NCBI GenBank assembly: GCA_035623255.1
Contig: DASPTU010000062.1
Location: 1 to 38,779, forward strand
Origin: JAFAGX01 sp035623255
GTDB taxonomy: Bacteria; Acidobacteriota; Terriglobia; Terriglobales; Acidobacteriaceae
Direction of reading: 5' to 3'
DNA length: 38,779 nt
Both the position numbers and the translations under genes were made by a program. This document shows positions 24,567 through 33,572 of this stretch, piece by piece. Each line of letters begins with the position of its first letter. The stretch's first letter is position 1. Below the pieces are notes generated by a model. The model saw nothing but the letters and a program-made list of their open reading frames with translations. It made no database searches and was not told the origin of the DNA.

Positions 24567-26621
24567 ATGGTCACAGCAGCGTCGATTTCCCCAAAGGTAG
24601 AAGAAGCTCGTTACGTAGCGTTGTTGCAGGCCGCTAATGCAATCGCGACCGCCTGCGATTGCAATTCGGCGTCGGAAACGCTTGTCAAGAAACTGCACGA
24701 CATCACGCAGTTCGATTATCTCCACGTCGTCGCATTCGACAAGAACACAGGTCTGCCGTGCTGGTCCGTGGTGGAGGCGGGTGGCAAGAAAGTTGGCGAT
24801 CCGCCGGAGGTTGCGTCGCTTGACGACTCGCCGATTTACTGGGTGCACGATTCCGGCCAGGCCCTGACAATTCTCGACTGGACTCAAGAGGTTCGGTTTC
24901 AGAAATACGGAAAATATCTCGCAGAAATCAATGTTAGCTCGACCTGCACGCTGCCCTTGCTCAGGGGTTCGCGACGGCTCGGAGTATTGAGCCTCGGCAG
25001 GTTTTATCCGAATGCGTATGACCGGGAAGAAACTGATTTTCTCAACCTTGTTGCAGACCAGATCGGCCTCGCAATCGATGCGGCGGTGAACTTCTATATT
25101 TCGCAAACAGTCCAGGACCAACTCAAGCTCATCCTTGATTTGAATAATCAGGTGGTTTCGAACCTGGAGTTTCATGACTTGCTGCATGCTGCATCTGCGA
25201 GTGTCCGGCAAGTGATGCGCTGTGACGCCGCAGCGATTATGCTGGCTGACGCTGAGGGCAAATACCTGCAGGTTCACGCGCTCGACTACCCCGATAGTCG
25301 AGGTCTATTCACCGAAGGCGCCTCAGTGCCGATCGAGGGCAGCATGCCCGGGGAGTCATTCAAGACGGGAAAGCCCTTGGTGGTAAATCGCCTCAATCCC
25401 TCCGAGATGCCGCCTGAGATGTACAAGAAAGCATCTGCGGAAGGCTTGAATTCATTCTGCGACGTGCCACTGATGAGCAAGAATCGACTGCTTGGGGTCT
25501 TGGCCCTGGCCTGGCGCGAAGAAAATGCATTCGATGAGGATCAGCTTCCTTTTCTGATTCAGGTTGCAAATCAGCTGGCGATCGGTGTCGAGAATGCACT
25601 GGCATATCGCGAGATCGGCGAACTAAAAGACAGGCTGGCGCAAGAGAAGCTGTATCTGGAAGATGAAATTCGCGGTGAGATGGACTTTGAGGGAGTCGTC
25701 GGGCAAAGCTCGGCGCTTCGCCATGTGCTGAATCTGGTCGAAACGGTCGCTCCCAGCGACTCGACAGTGTTATTGCTGGGTGAGACTGGCACCGGAAAAG
25801 AACTTATCGCGCGCGCCATCCATGATCGCAGCCGGCGCAAAGACCGTACCTTTGTCAAACTGAATTGTGCGGCGATTCCTACCGGCCTGCTCGAGAGTGA
25901 ACTCTTTGGACACGAGCGAGGTGCGTTCACCGGAGCAATCTCCCAGAAGATAGGTCGCCTGGAGTTAGCTGATCGGGGTTCGTTATTTCTGGACGAAGTA
26001 GGCGATATTCCGATCGAGATCCAGCCCAAGTTGCTTCGGGCCTTGCAGGAAAGGGAGTTTGAAAGGCTCGGAGGCACTGTCACGAAAAAAGTCGATGTTC
26101 GATTGGTGGCAGCCACGAACCGGGACCTGGAGAAAATGATCGAGAACCGGGAATTTCGCAGCGACCTTTATTATCGTTTGAATGTGTTCCCCATTCGAAT
26201 CCCACCGCTCCGCGAGCGTCCGGAAGACATTCCCCTCCTCGTGCGTTACTTTGTGCAAAAGTATGCGCGCAGGATGGAGAAGGAGATCGAATCGATTCCG
26301 GCAGCTGCGATGAGGAAGCTGACCGCCTGGCATTGGCCGGGAAACATTCGCGAGTTGGAGAATTTTATCGAGCGCTCGGTGATTTTGACTCACACCCCTG
26401 CACTGCAGGTGCCGGTCGGCGAACTGGTCGGCAACGGCAAAGCTGCGCCTGCGGAAAGCACTCGCGCGGCTGGCGAGCGCGAGGACATCATGCGCATCCT
26501 GAAAGAGACGAATGGCCGGGTTTCGGGGCCAAACGGTGCCGCGACCCGCATGGGCCTCAAACGCACAACCTTGATCTCACGCATGAAGAAGCTGGGGATC
26601 GATCCCCGAAGCCTGGCCTGA
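24567..26621 (+). CDS. Sigma-54-dependent activator, GAF-GAF-AAA+-Fis type
   Basis: A 684-aa enhancer-binding protein in the style of FhlA/NorR. Two GAF sensor domains occupy ~15-175 and ~185-345. The AAA+ domain (~375-610) has Walker A GETGTGKE at 405-412, the RpoN-contacting loop GAFTGA at 452-457 and Walker B LFLDE at 473-477. A C-terminal Fis-type helix-turn-helix is at ~640-680 (RVSGPNGAATRMGLKRTTLISRMKKLGI). The first GAF holds C30, C32, C65 and C127. There is no REC domain, so the signal is a ligand or redox state read by GAF. It is flanked on both sides by genes with sigma-54 promoters and a shared palindrome. The ligand is unknown. Confidence 0.95.
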   Translation: MVTAASISPKVEEARYVALLQAANAIATACDCNSASETLVKKLHDITQFDYLHVVAFDKNTGLPCWSVVEAGGKKVGDPPEVASLDDSPIYWVHDSGQALTILDWTQEVRFQKYGKYLAEINVSSTCTLPLLRGSRRLGVLSLGRFYPNAYDREETDFLNLVADQIGLAIDAAVNFYISQTVQDQLKLILDLNNQVVSNLEFHDLLHAASASVRQVMRCDAAAIMLADAEGKYLQVHALDYPDSRGLFTEGASVPIEGSMPGESFKTGKPLVVNRLNPSEMPPEMYKKASAEGLNSFCDVPLMSKNRLLGVLALAWREENAFDEDQLPFLIQVANQLAIGVENALAYREIGELKDRLAQEKLYLEDEIRGEMDFEGVVGQSSALRHVLNLVETVAPSDSTVLLLGETGTGKELIARAIHDRSRRKDRTFVKLNCAAIPTGLLESELFGHERGAFTGAISQKIGRLELADRGSLFLDEVGDIPIEIQPKLLRALQEREFERLGGTVTKKVDVRLVAATNRDLEKMIENREFRSDLYYRLNVFPIRIPPLRERPEDIPLLVRYFVQKYARRMEKEIESIPAAAMRKLTAWHWPGNIRELENFIERSVILTHTPALQVPVGELVGNGKAAPAESTRAAGEREDIMRILKETNGRVSGPNGAATRMGLKRTTLISRMKKLGIDPRSLA

Positions 26622-26690
26622 TTTCGTTCGGCGACTTGCAGTTATGGTTGCATCCCCTGCTTAGCGTCGATATCCGCTTGTCACCACCAC

Positions 26691-26737
26691 TTCGACATTT
26701 GTCGAAATGATCTCGACACTTTTCGACAATTGCGTCG
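26691..26737. promoter_or_regulatory. Enhancer-like palindromes upstream of the STAS/RND operon
   Basis: TTCGACATTTGTCGAA at 26691-26706 is a near-perfect palindrome of the same CGACA-N2-TGTCG form as at 24421. A second, imperfect copy CGACACTTTTCG lies at 26714-26725, two helical turns away. CGAC-N6-GTCG overlaps it at 26724-26737. The main site is centred ~103 bp before the -24 GG of the sigma-54 promoter. Confidence 0.7.
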
Positions 26738-26798
26738 ACCGCAATTTTCCTTGTCCCCCGAATTCAGCGATTTAGCGACCTCCTGACACAATCGCACT

Positions 26799-26815
26799 TT
26801 GGCCCATGCTGTGCT
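26799..26815 (+). promoter_or_regulatory. Sigma-54 (-24/-12) promoter of the STAS/RND operon
   Basis: TTGGCCCATGCTGTGCT fits YTGGCAC-N5-TTGCW with two changes, keeping the essential GG-N10-GC. The predicted start near 26826 is only 9 nt before the first ATG, and no Shine-Dalgarno is seen there, which is a weakness of this assignment. Confidence 0.6.
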
Positions 26816-26834
26816 TGTTCGGTCTGTGACGCAA

Positions 26835-27164
26835 ATGTTCAAGATTTCTATCGTTGACACGCACGGCCAGAGAAAGTTGATCGTCGAGGGCAAGCTGGTT
26901 CCTCCCTGGACGGCGGAAGTGGAGAGCGCTTGGCGAACCGCTGCCGAGCAGCTTCAGGGCAAAAAGTTAGTCATCGATCTAACAAATGTGACTGTTATCA
27001 GCCGGGACGGGGAAAAAACACTCTTTGACTTGATGAGACACGGCGCAAAGTTCGCCAGCCGTGGAGTGCTCACCCGGCACATGCTGCGGCGCTTGTCGCG
27101 ACGTTGCCGATGCAACGCTGAGATCGATGTCGGTATCGAAAAGGTTCAGACGTCTAACGACTGA
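26835..27164 (+). CDS. Small STAS-like (anti-sigma-antagonist-like) protein
   Basis: A 109-aa protein. The central segment GKKLVIDLTNVTVISRDGEKTLFDLMRHGAKF matches the STAS core, where the residue after the ID-V-I stretch is often a phosphorylated Ser; here S54 in VISRDG. STAS proteins relay signals by binding partner kinases or regulators. An in-frame frame extends to 26799, but that lies in the sigma-54 promoter. The C-terminal tail is short and basic (LRRLSRRCRCN). It is the first gene of the operon that leads into the sigma-like and RND genes, 15 bp before the next start. Confidence 0.75.
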   Translation: MFKISIVDTHGQRKLIVEGKLVPPWTAEVESAWRTAAEQLQGKKLVIDLTNVTVISRDGEKTLFDLMRHGAKFASRGVLTRHMLRRLSRRCRCNAEIDVGIEKVQTSND

Positions 27165-27179
27165 AGTACGGAGGGGCAA

Positions 27180-27761
27180 ATGTTCGGCAAAGCCAGAGAG
27201 GCAATCCACTACCAGCAACTCTATGCGACGAGCGCAGATTTTTGCCGGATCTTCGAGAAGGACATGAACCGGTTATATCTGCTCTCATTCTTGTTAACTG
27301 GCAGCCATTCCGCGGCGGAAAAGTGCTTTGTTCGCGGCCTGGACGACTCGAAAAGCGGCAACCCGGTGTTCAAGGAATGGGCGGAATCGTGGGCGCGGCG
27401 AACCATCGTGCAAAACGCGATTCAAATGGTACAGCCGCGCCCGACGGATATTCTCCTGTCGAATTGCGAGCATGGCGACATAATCAGGCAACCAGCGGAG
27501 ATCGCCGCAATTATTCAGCTGCCGAATTTCGATCGCTTCGCTTATGTGCTCTCCGTACTCGAGGGCTATCCGCTCAAGGAGTGCACACTTCTTCTCGATT
27601 GCAGCCGCAGCGAGCTGATTGCAGCACGCATGCGCGCTTTGCAGGAGGTTGTGCGATCGGCGGAGCTTTATAAGAGCACGAAAAGCGTCGGATCAGAACC
27701 GCAAATCCCGCAGCCAAACATTGATCACGATGAGTTCTCACGATTGGCCGCGACGGCGTAA
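27180..27761 (+). CDS. Degenerate ECF/sigma-70-like protein
   Basis: A 193-aa protein with GGAGG 7 nt before ATG. Residues ~18-50 (FCRIFEKDMNRLYLLSFLLTGSHSAAEKCFVRGL) resemble ECF sigma region 2, where early residues insert into RNA polymerase. Residues ~115-155 (FDRFAYVLSVLEGYPLKECTLLLDCSRSELIAARMRALQ) resemble region 4 with a helix-turn-helix of the form ECALLL-SRSEV. Canonical acidic and aromatic promoter-melting residues are not evident, so it may be a sigma-like regulator rather than a true sigma factor. It is placed between the STAS gene and the RND pump genes. Confidence 0.65.
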   Translation: MFGKAREAIHYQQLYATSADFCRIFEKDMNRLYLLSFLLTGSHSAAEKCFVRGLDDSKSGNPVFKEWAESWARRTIVQNAIQMVQPRPTDILLSNCEHGDIIRQPAEIAAIIQLPNFDRFAYVLSVLEGYPLKECTLLLDCSRSELIAARMRALQEVVRSAELYKSTKSVGSEPQIPQPNIDHDEFSRLAATA

Positions 27762-27778
27762 TCACACGACAACAGTTA

Positions 27779-28972
27779 ATGAGGATGGCAACGAATATGA
27801 TTTCCAGCAACCGATCTATTGCGCTTTCGACCGCGGCACTAGTCCTGCTAGTGACCGTGGGATGCAGCCGGGGCAACGTACAGGCCGCAGCGCCTTCCAT
27901 GCCGGCCCCGCTGGTCAGTGTGGTGAAGGCGACCGCGCAGGATGTTCCCCAATATCTAGACGAAATTGGCAGAAACGCAGCTTTCGAGTCGGTTACCGTC
28001 ACACCGCAAGTGGGCGGCCGCATCGTCGAGCGGCATTTTCAGGATGGTGAAAACCTCAGGGTCGGCCAGCTGCTGTTTGTCATCGATCCGCGGCCTTACA
28101 AGGCGCAGGTCGACGCCGCAAAAGCGGCCCTGGCCCAGGCGAGAGCCGCACTCGATCTGGCCAAGATTCAGTTTGCGCGTGACCAGGAGGTCATCGGCGC
28201 CAGAGCTATCTCAAAGCAGGACTACGACACGAAAAAGAACGCAGTTGATGTGAATCAGGCTCAGGTCGATTCTGCAGAGGCCGCTCTTGAAACCGCGAGC
28301 CTTAATCTCGAGTACTGCTACATCCACTCGCCGATTGACGGCCGGGCGGGCGCGCGCCTGGTCGATGTAGGAAACGTGGTGCAGGCCAATTCCACGTCTC
28401 TTCTTTCAATTCAGCGCCTCGATCCCATTTATGCAAACTTCACGGTGACCGAGAGCGACCTGCCTGCGGTTCAGAAGCAGATGTCTAGTGGTGGGTTGCG
28501 GGCAGATGTTCGTCTGCCTTCGGACCCCGAAAACACGGCGAGAAGCGGGCGCGTGGAATTCCTCGACAATGCCGTACAGAATGGCAGCGGCACGGTGAGT
28601 CTTCGCGCGACTCTAAGCAACCTCGACCGTCACTTTTGGCCCGGCCAATTTGTTGACGTGAAACTGGTCTTGACCACGCAAAAACAAGCGGTGCTGATTC
28701 CGAGCGAGGCGACCCAGATCAGTCAGAAGGGCCCCTTCGTCTACGTCGTTAAGTCCGACGACACCGCTGAACTTCGCCCGGTGAGACTAGGCCAGCGGCA
28801 AGGTGAGCAGGTCGTAGTGACCGAGGGTGTCGCCGCCGGTGAACGGATCGTGCTCGCCGGCCAGATGTTGGTCCGCCCAGGCGGCAAAGTGCACGTTGAT
28901 GGTGGTTCCGCTACCGCGGCAACTTCAAGCGACAACCGCAAGAACGGGCAGGCATCAGGAGGGCGGTCGTGA
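27779..28972 (+). CDS. RND efflux periplasmic adaptor (MFP) lipoprotein
   Basis: A 397-aa membrane-fusion protein. The N-terminus ends in a lipobox (LLVTVGC) with the acylated cysteine near residue 29, anchoring it in the inner membrane facing the periplasm. The usual adaptor order follows: beta-barrel start, lipoyl half (VTVTPQVGGRIVERHFQDGENLRVGQLLFVIDPRPY), alpha-helical hairpin (YKAQVDAAKAALAQARAALDLAKIQFARDQEVIGARAISKQDYDTKKNAVDV), second lipoyl half (SPIDGRAGARLVDVGNVV). Its stop overlaps the pump start as GTGA. The start is uncertain among ATGs at 27779, 27785 and 27797; none has a good ribosome site. Confidence 0.95.
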   Translation: MRMATNMISSNRSIALSTAALVLLVTVGCSRGNVQAAAPSMPAPLVSVVKATAQDVPQYLDEIGRNAAFESVTVTPQVGGRIVERHFQDGENLRVGQLLFVIDPRPYKAQVDAAKAALAQARAALDLAKIQFARDQEVIGARAISKQDYDTKKNAVDVNQAQVDSAEAALETASLNLEYCYIHSPIDGRAGARLVDVGNVVQANSTSLLSIQRLDPIYANFTVTESDLPAVQKQMSSGGLRADVRLPSDPENTARSGRVEFLDNAVQNGSGTVSLRATLSNLDRHFWPGQFVDVKLVLTTQKQAVLIPSEATQISQKGPFVYVVKSDDTAELRPVRLGQRQGEQVVVTEGVAAGERIVLAGQMLVRPGGKVHVDGGSATAATSSDNRKNGQASGGRS

Positions 28973-31900
28973 ATCTCTCCGAACTCTTTATTCGTCGTCC
29001 GGTGATGACGGTAGCGCTCACCGTCTCGGTCATTCTTTTTGGCCTGGCTGCGTACTTTCGCTTGCCAGTGAGCGATCTTCCGGCGATCGACTACCCGGTT
29101 ATTCAGGTGCAAGTGAATTATCCGGGAGCCACGCCGGAGACGATGGCCAATAACGTGGCCACGCCGCTGGAACGCCAGTTCATGCAGATTCCCGGCCTTG
29201 AATTGGTGACGTCGAATAATGGTCAGGGACACTCCAGTTTCGTTCTCCAATTTGACCTGAACAAAAGTCTCGATGGCGCTGCCACGGATGTTCAAGCTGC
29301 CATCACCCGCGCGTCCGGTCAGTTGCCGGTCGATTTGCCCAGCCCTCCCACCTTTACTAAAACAAACCCGAATGATCAGCCGATTATGTACATCGCGATG
29401 GTCAGCGACACGGCCACCGAAGGTCAGCTCTTTGACTATGCCAATACACAAGTCGGCGAGCGCATCAGCATCCTGCCCGGAGTCAGCCAGGTTGCGGTCT
29501 ATGGAACGCAATCGGCGGTGCGAATCAAGGCCGACCCTTCAGCCATGGCAATTCGCAACATTACTTTGGAGGATTTGACGAACGCTATCAAGAACGGCAC
29601 GGCTTACACCGGAGCCGGTCAGTTCGACGGGCCGCATCGTACATTTTTGTTGCAGCCGCAGGGGCAGCTCATGACGGCTGATCAGTACAACCAGCTTATC
29701 GTCGGCCAGAACAACGGCTCCCCGGTCTATTTGAAGGATGTCGCGACCGCGAGGCAGGCAGTTCAGGACGAGCGCATTGACATGCGCTTCTGGGTACGAG
29801 GATATCCGCAGCCCGGCGCAACCGTTGTAGTTGCGGTGTTCCGGCGCGCTGGAGTCAACGCCGTAGATGTCGCGAAATCTGTGCGCGAGATTCTCCCCAA
29901 CATTCAGTCGCAACTCCCGAATTCCGTACTCATCGTGCCGGCATACGACCGTTCACAAACCATTGTTGGCGGCATTAAGGATGTCCAAACCACTCTGTAC
30001 ATCGCTTTCGCGCTGGTGGTCATGGTGATCTTTGTTTTCCTTGGCCGCGCGACCGACACCCTCATTCCCGCTGTAGCCTTGCCGCTCTCTCTCCTGCTGA
30101 CCTTTATCGCGATGAGCCTTCTTGGCTACAGCCTCGACAACCTATCGCTGATGGCTTTGACGCTGGCTATTGGTTTCCTTGTCGATGACGCGATCGTATT
30201 TCTCGAGAACACAGTCCGGCTGATGGAGGAAGGCCGCAATGCGTTCGATGCGTCGCTCGAGTCAGCGAAGGAAATCAGCTTCACGATTTTGGCCATGACA
30301 CTTTCGCTAGCTGCTGTCTTCATACCCCTGGTTTTCATGAGTGGGTTGATGGGGCGCATCTTCCGCGAGTTTTCGATCACCATCGTGATCTCGATTCTCG
30401 CCAGCGGAATCGTCTCATTAACGTTGACTCCGCTAATGACATCGCGGCTGTTAGAAAGTCGCGGCGCGGATTCCAGCAAAACCTGGATGGAGCGCGTGTT
30501 CGGCGCAGTGGAACGTCGCGTATTGAACATCTATGGCCGCCAGTTGTGGTTCTTTCTGCGCAATCGTTGGATTTCCGCAATCACCTGGGTGGTGTGTCTC
30601 GCTGGCACTGCTTACCTGTTCTACATCGTCCCGAAAGCATTTTTGCCGGTGGGCGACAGTTCTTTTATTCGAGGTGTGATGGTCGCGCAGGAAGGCACAT
30701 CGCCTGACCAGATGCACGCTTATCAGACACAAGCGGAAAAGATCATGAAGGCGAATCCCGCGGTTCGCAGCACGTTTACCATGAGCGGCAATGCGGCTTT
30801 CCTCGGGTCGAATCAGGCCTTCCTGATCGCCTTTCTGAAAGATCCCTCGCAGCGTCCTCCGATTGATCAGGTTGCCGGACAGTTGATGGGGGGAATCGCC
30901 GGTTCGATTCCCGGTGTGGTGGCCTTTCTGCAACCTAATCCGGCGCTCGAGATCAGCACTGGTGCCACTGCAAACGCGCAGGGCCAGTTTGCGTACGCTC
31001 TCTCTGGAATCGATCCCAACGAAGTGTATGCAACCGCCGAAAAATTGATGGCAAAGATGCACGAGTATCCGGGCTTTCTATTTGTGAACTCGGACCTCTA
31101 CAACCACACGCCGAATCTGCAGGTCGATATTTTGCGCGACCAGGCGAAGTTGTACGGCGTTTCCGAGGCCCGGATTCTCTCGCTTCTGCACGACGCGTAC
31201 TCGCAGAACTATAGCTACCTGATTAAGAAGGCGACCGATCAATACCAGGTAATCCTCGAAGTCGCCGATAATGAGCGTTCCGCGCCCGAGGATCTGGGCA
31301 AGCTTTACATCAAGAGTGACGACGGCCAGCGCATGATTCCTCTCAACGCTGTCACCAGCTGGCACCCTGTCATCGGGCCTCAAGCCGTGAATCACATTAA
31401 TCAATTCACCAGCGTGACCATGTTCTTCAACCTGAAGCCGGGTTACGCAATCGGGCCGGCAACGCAGTTTGTGGAGAAGACGGCGAAACAGATTCTTCCC
31501 TCGAGCATTCAAGGTTCGTTGCAGGGCGAGGCGCTCACGTTCCGCAATACAGTCTCCGATCTGGCCATCCTTATGCTCGTAGCAGTGTTCGTCATGTACG
31601 TCATTCTGGCGATTCTCTATGAAAGCTATCTGCACCCCATCACGGTGCTCTCGTCCCTGCCAGTCGCATTGCTCGGCGGCTTGCTGACGCTCTGGCTGTT
31701 CCATGCAGAAGCCTCGCTCTATGCCTACATTGGCATGTTCATGCTGATGGGCATCGTGAAAAAGAATGGAATCATGATCGTCGATTTCGCGGACCAGCGG
31801 GTTCGCCAGGGGATCGCTGACGATCAGGCAATTCACGACGCCAGCATGGAACGCTTTCGCCCGATCATGATGACCACCGCCGCCGCGTTGCTCGGCGCAC

Positions 31901-32139
31901 TGCCAATTGCACTGGGATACGGTGCTGATGGATCATCGCGCCGGCCCTTGGGACTGGTCGTCGTCGGTGGTCTGATCGTTTCGCAGTTCATCACCCTGTT
32001 CATTACTCCGGCCATTTATCTCTATCTGGAAGAATTCCAGGAGAAGGTCCTGGATCGAGTGTCCTTCCTGCGCTCCGCCCGCAAGCCGGTTGCTCCTGAG
32101 AGCCCAGCTTTTGCACTGCAGGAAGTGAACGGAGATTAA
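28969..32139 (+). CDS. RND multidrug efflux pump (HAE1, AcrB/MdtB-like)
   Basis: A 1056-aa inner-membrane proton antiporter with 12 membrane helices and two large periplasmic loops. Proton-relay residues are in GFLVDDAIVFLENTVRLME (the DD of helix 4) and the lysine in MGIVKKNGIMIVDFADQR (helix 10). The N-terminus NLSELFIRRPVMTVALTVSVILFGLAAYFRLPVSDLPAIDYPVIQV is classical for the family, as is PGATPETMANNVATPLE. With the adaptor and outer-membrane factor it makes a complete tripartite exporter. Substrates are not deducible from sequence. The start codon is GTG. Confidence 0.97.
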   Translation: MNLSELFIRRPVMTVALTVSVILFGLAAYFRLPVSDLPAIDYPVIQVQVNYPGATPETMANNVATPLERQFMQIPGLELVTSNNGQGHSSFVLQFDLNKSLDGAATDVQAAITRASGQLPVDLPSPPTFTKTNPNDQPIMYIAMVSDTATEGQLFDYANTQVGERISILPGVSQVAVYGTQSAVRIKADPSAMAIRNITLEDLTNAIKNGTAYTGAGQFDGPHRTFLLQPQGQLMTADQYNQLIVGQNNGSPVYLKDVATARQAVQDERIDMRFWVRGYPQPGATVVVAVFRRAGVNAVDVAKSVREILPNIQSQLPNSVLIVPAYDRSQTIVGGIKDVQTTLYIAFALVVMVIFVFLGRATDTLIPAVALPLSLLLTFIAMSLLGYSLDNLSLMALTLAIGFLVDDAIVFLENTVRLMEEGRNAFDASLESAKEISFTILAMTLSLAAVFIPLVFMSGLMGRIFREFSITIVISILASGIVSLTLTPLMTSRLLESRGADSSKTWMERVFGAVERRVLNIYGRQLWFFLRNRWISAITWVVCLAGTAYLFYIVPKAFLPVGDSSFIRGVMVAQEGTSPDQMHAYQTQAEKIMKANPAVRSTFTMSGNAAFLGSNQAFLIAFLKDPSQRPPIDQVAGQLMGGIAGSIPGVVAFLQPNPALEISTGATANAQGQFAYALSGIDPNEVYATAEKLMAKMHEYPGFLFVNSDLYNHTPNLQVDILRDQAKLYGVSEARILSLLHDAYSQNYSYLIKKATDQYQVILEVADNERSAPEDLGKLYIKSDDGQRMIPLNAVTSWHPVIGPQAVNHINQFTSVTMFFNLKPGYAIGPATQFVEKTAKQILPSSIQGSLQGEALTFRNTVSDLAILMLVAVFVMYVILAILYESYLHPITVLSSLPVALLGGLLTLWLFHAEASLYAYIGMFMLMGIVKKNGIMIVDFADQRVRQGIADDQAIHDASMERFRPIMMTTAAALLGALPIALGYGADGSSRRPLGLVVVGGLIVSQFITLFITPAIYLYLEEFQEKVLDRVSFLRSARKPVAPESPAFALQEVNGD

Positions 32140-32141
32140 TC

Positions 32142-33572
32142 ATGAATCAAAGCCTAAAGCGTCCTTATCAGCTTGCGCTGTTCTTTGCCCTTACCGGGCT
32201 GACCGGTTGCGCTGTCGGACCCAACTATAAACGTCCGTCGGTCGAAGTCCCGGTTACCTATCGTTATGCGACCACCGACTCAACTGGCGTTGAAACGAAG
32301 CTGGATCAAAACAAGACGCCCGCATCGCTGGGCGACGAAAAGTGGTGGGAGGTTTTCCAGGATCGTGAACTTCAAGGCTTGATCCGTACCGCGCTGAAAA
32401 ATAACTACGATGTCCGTATTGCAGCAACTCACGTTCTCGAAGCCCGGGCCCAACTCGGCATTACGCGGGCGGATCAGTTTCCGTCGTTGACCGGCGGCGG
32501 CAACATAACCAGCATCCAGGAGCCGAAAATCGGACCGATCCCTTCCTATGAGATCACACAGGGAGAAATCGGCCCATCTGCGTCCTGGAACCTGGACTTC
32601 TGGGGAAGATATCGTCGCGCCACCGAGGCCGCTCGAGCCAACCTGCTTGCCAATGAGTGGGCTCAAAAAGAGGTCATGGCAACTCTCGTTGCCGACGTCG
32701 CAAGTTCCTACTTCCAGCTTCGTCAAGTGGATCTGGAACTTGAGATTTCCAGGCGCACCTTGAATTCGCGGCGAGACTCTTTGCAGTTGACGCAGACTCT
32801 GGAGCAACACGGAATCAACTCTCTGCTCGATGTTCGCCAGTCGGAGCAACTGGTATACACGGCTGCTGCGGAAGTTCCGGACTTCGAGCGCCAGATCGCC
32901 CAGCAGGAGAACGCCATCAGCATTCTTCTGGGGAACAATCCTGGCGATGTCCCTCGGGGTCTAAAACTGACTGAGCAGCCCCATTCTCCGGATGTTCCCG
33001 CGGGACTCCCTTCTTCGCTGCTGGAACGACGGCCCGACATTCGTGAAGCTGAAGAGAGCCTGATTGCCGCCAATGCGCAAATTGGTGTGGCACGCGCGGC
33101 TTACTTTCCCCAGATATCACTCACTGCTGCTGCGGGCTATGAAAGTCCGGCGCTGACAGATCTCTTCACCGGTCCGGCTGGCGTTTGGAATTTGGCGGCC
33201 TCTGTAACCCAACCGATTTTTGAAGGCGGCAGGCTGAAGAACAATGTTCGCTTGGCTCAGGCGCAGCGCGAGCAAATGGTTCTGACCTATCAACAGACAA
33301 TTCAAGGCGCCTTCCGAGATGTTTCAAACGCACTCATCGCGTATCGCAAGAATCGGGAGTTCAGAGAGCAAGAGGCACACCTGGTCGAATCGGCCCAGGA
33401 TGCTGCCCATTTATCCCAAATTCGCTTCCAGGCTGGCACCACAGACTACCTCGAGGTGCTGACCAATGAGACCAATGCATTCTCCGCCGAGTTAGGGCTG
33501 GCCCAGGCCCAAGGCAACGAACTGATTTCATTAGTGCAGCTATACCAGGCTCTTGGCGGCGGATGGCAGTAA
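32142..33572 (+). CDS. RND outer-membrane factor, NodT family lipoprotein
   Basis: A 476-aa TolC/OprM-like channel. The lipobox FALTGLTGCAVGPNYKRP gives an outer-membrane lipoprotein, and GPNYKRP with P-V-P-Y-R is the typical NodT start. Two OEP repeats follow, with WWEVFQDRELQGLIRTALKNNYDVRIAA and the DIREAEESLIAANAQIGVARAAYFPQISLTAAAGY repeat start. It begins 2 bp after the pump stop and ends the operon. No terminator with a T-run is visible after it. Confidence 0.96.
   Translation: MNQSLKRPYQLALFFALTGLTGCAVGPNYKRPSVEVPVTYRYATTDSTGVETKLDQNKTPASLGDEKWWEVFQDRELQGLIRTALKNNYDVRIAATHVLEARAQLGITRADQFPSLTGGGNITSIQEPKIGPIPSYEITQGEIGPSASWNLDFWGRYRRATEAARANLLANEWAQKEVMATLVADVASSYFQLRQVDLELEISRRTLNSRRDSLQLTQTLEQHGINSLLDVRQSEQLVYTAAAEVPDFERQIAQQENAISILLGNNPGDVPRGLKLTEQPHSPDVPAGLPSSLLERRPDIREAEESLIAANAQIGVARAAYFPQISLTAAAGYESPALTDLFTGPAGVWNLAASVTQPIFEGGRLKNNVRLAQAQREQMVLTYQQTIQGAFRDVSNALIAYRKNREFREQEAHLVESAQDAAHLSQIRFQAGTTDYLEVLTNETNAFSAELGLAQAQGNELISLVQLYQALGGGWQ

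Noticed and set aside
31078..31836. Long minus-strand ORF (252 aa) inside the RND pump gene
   Set aside because: It is the antisense shadow of a clear 1056-aa RND transporter; high GC third positions keep antisense frames open and the product has no recognisable motif.
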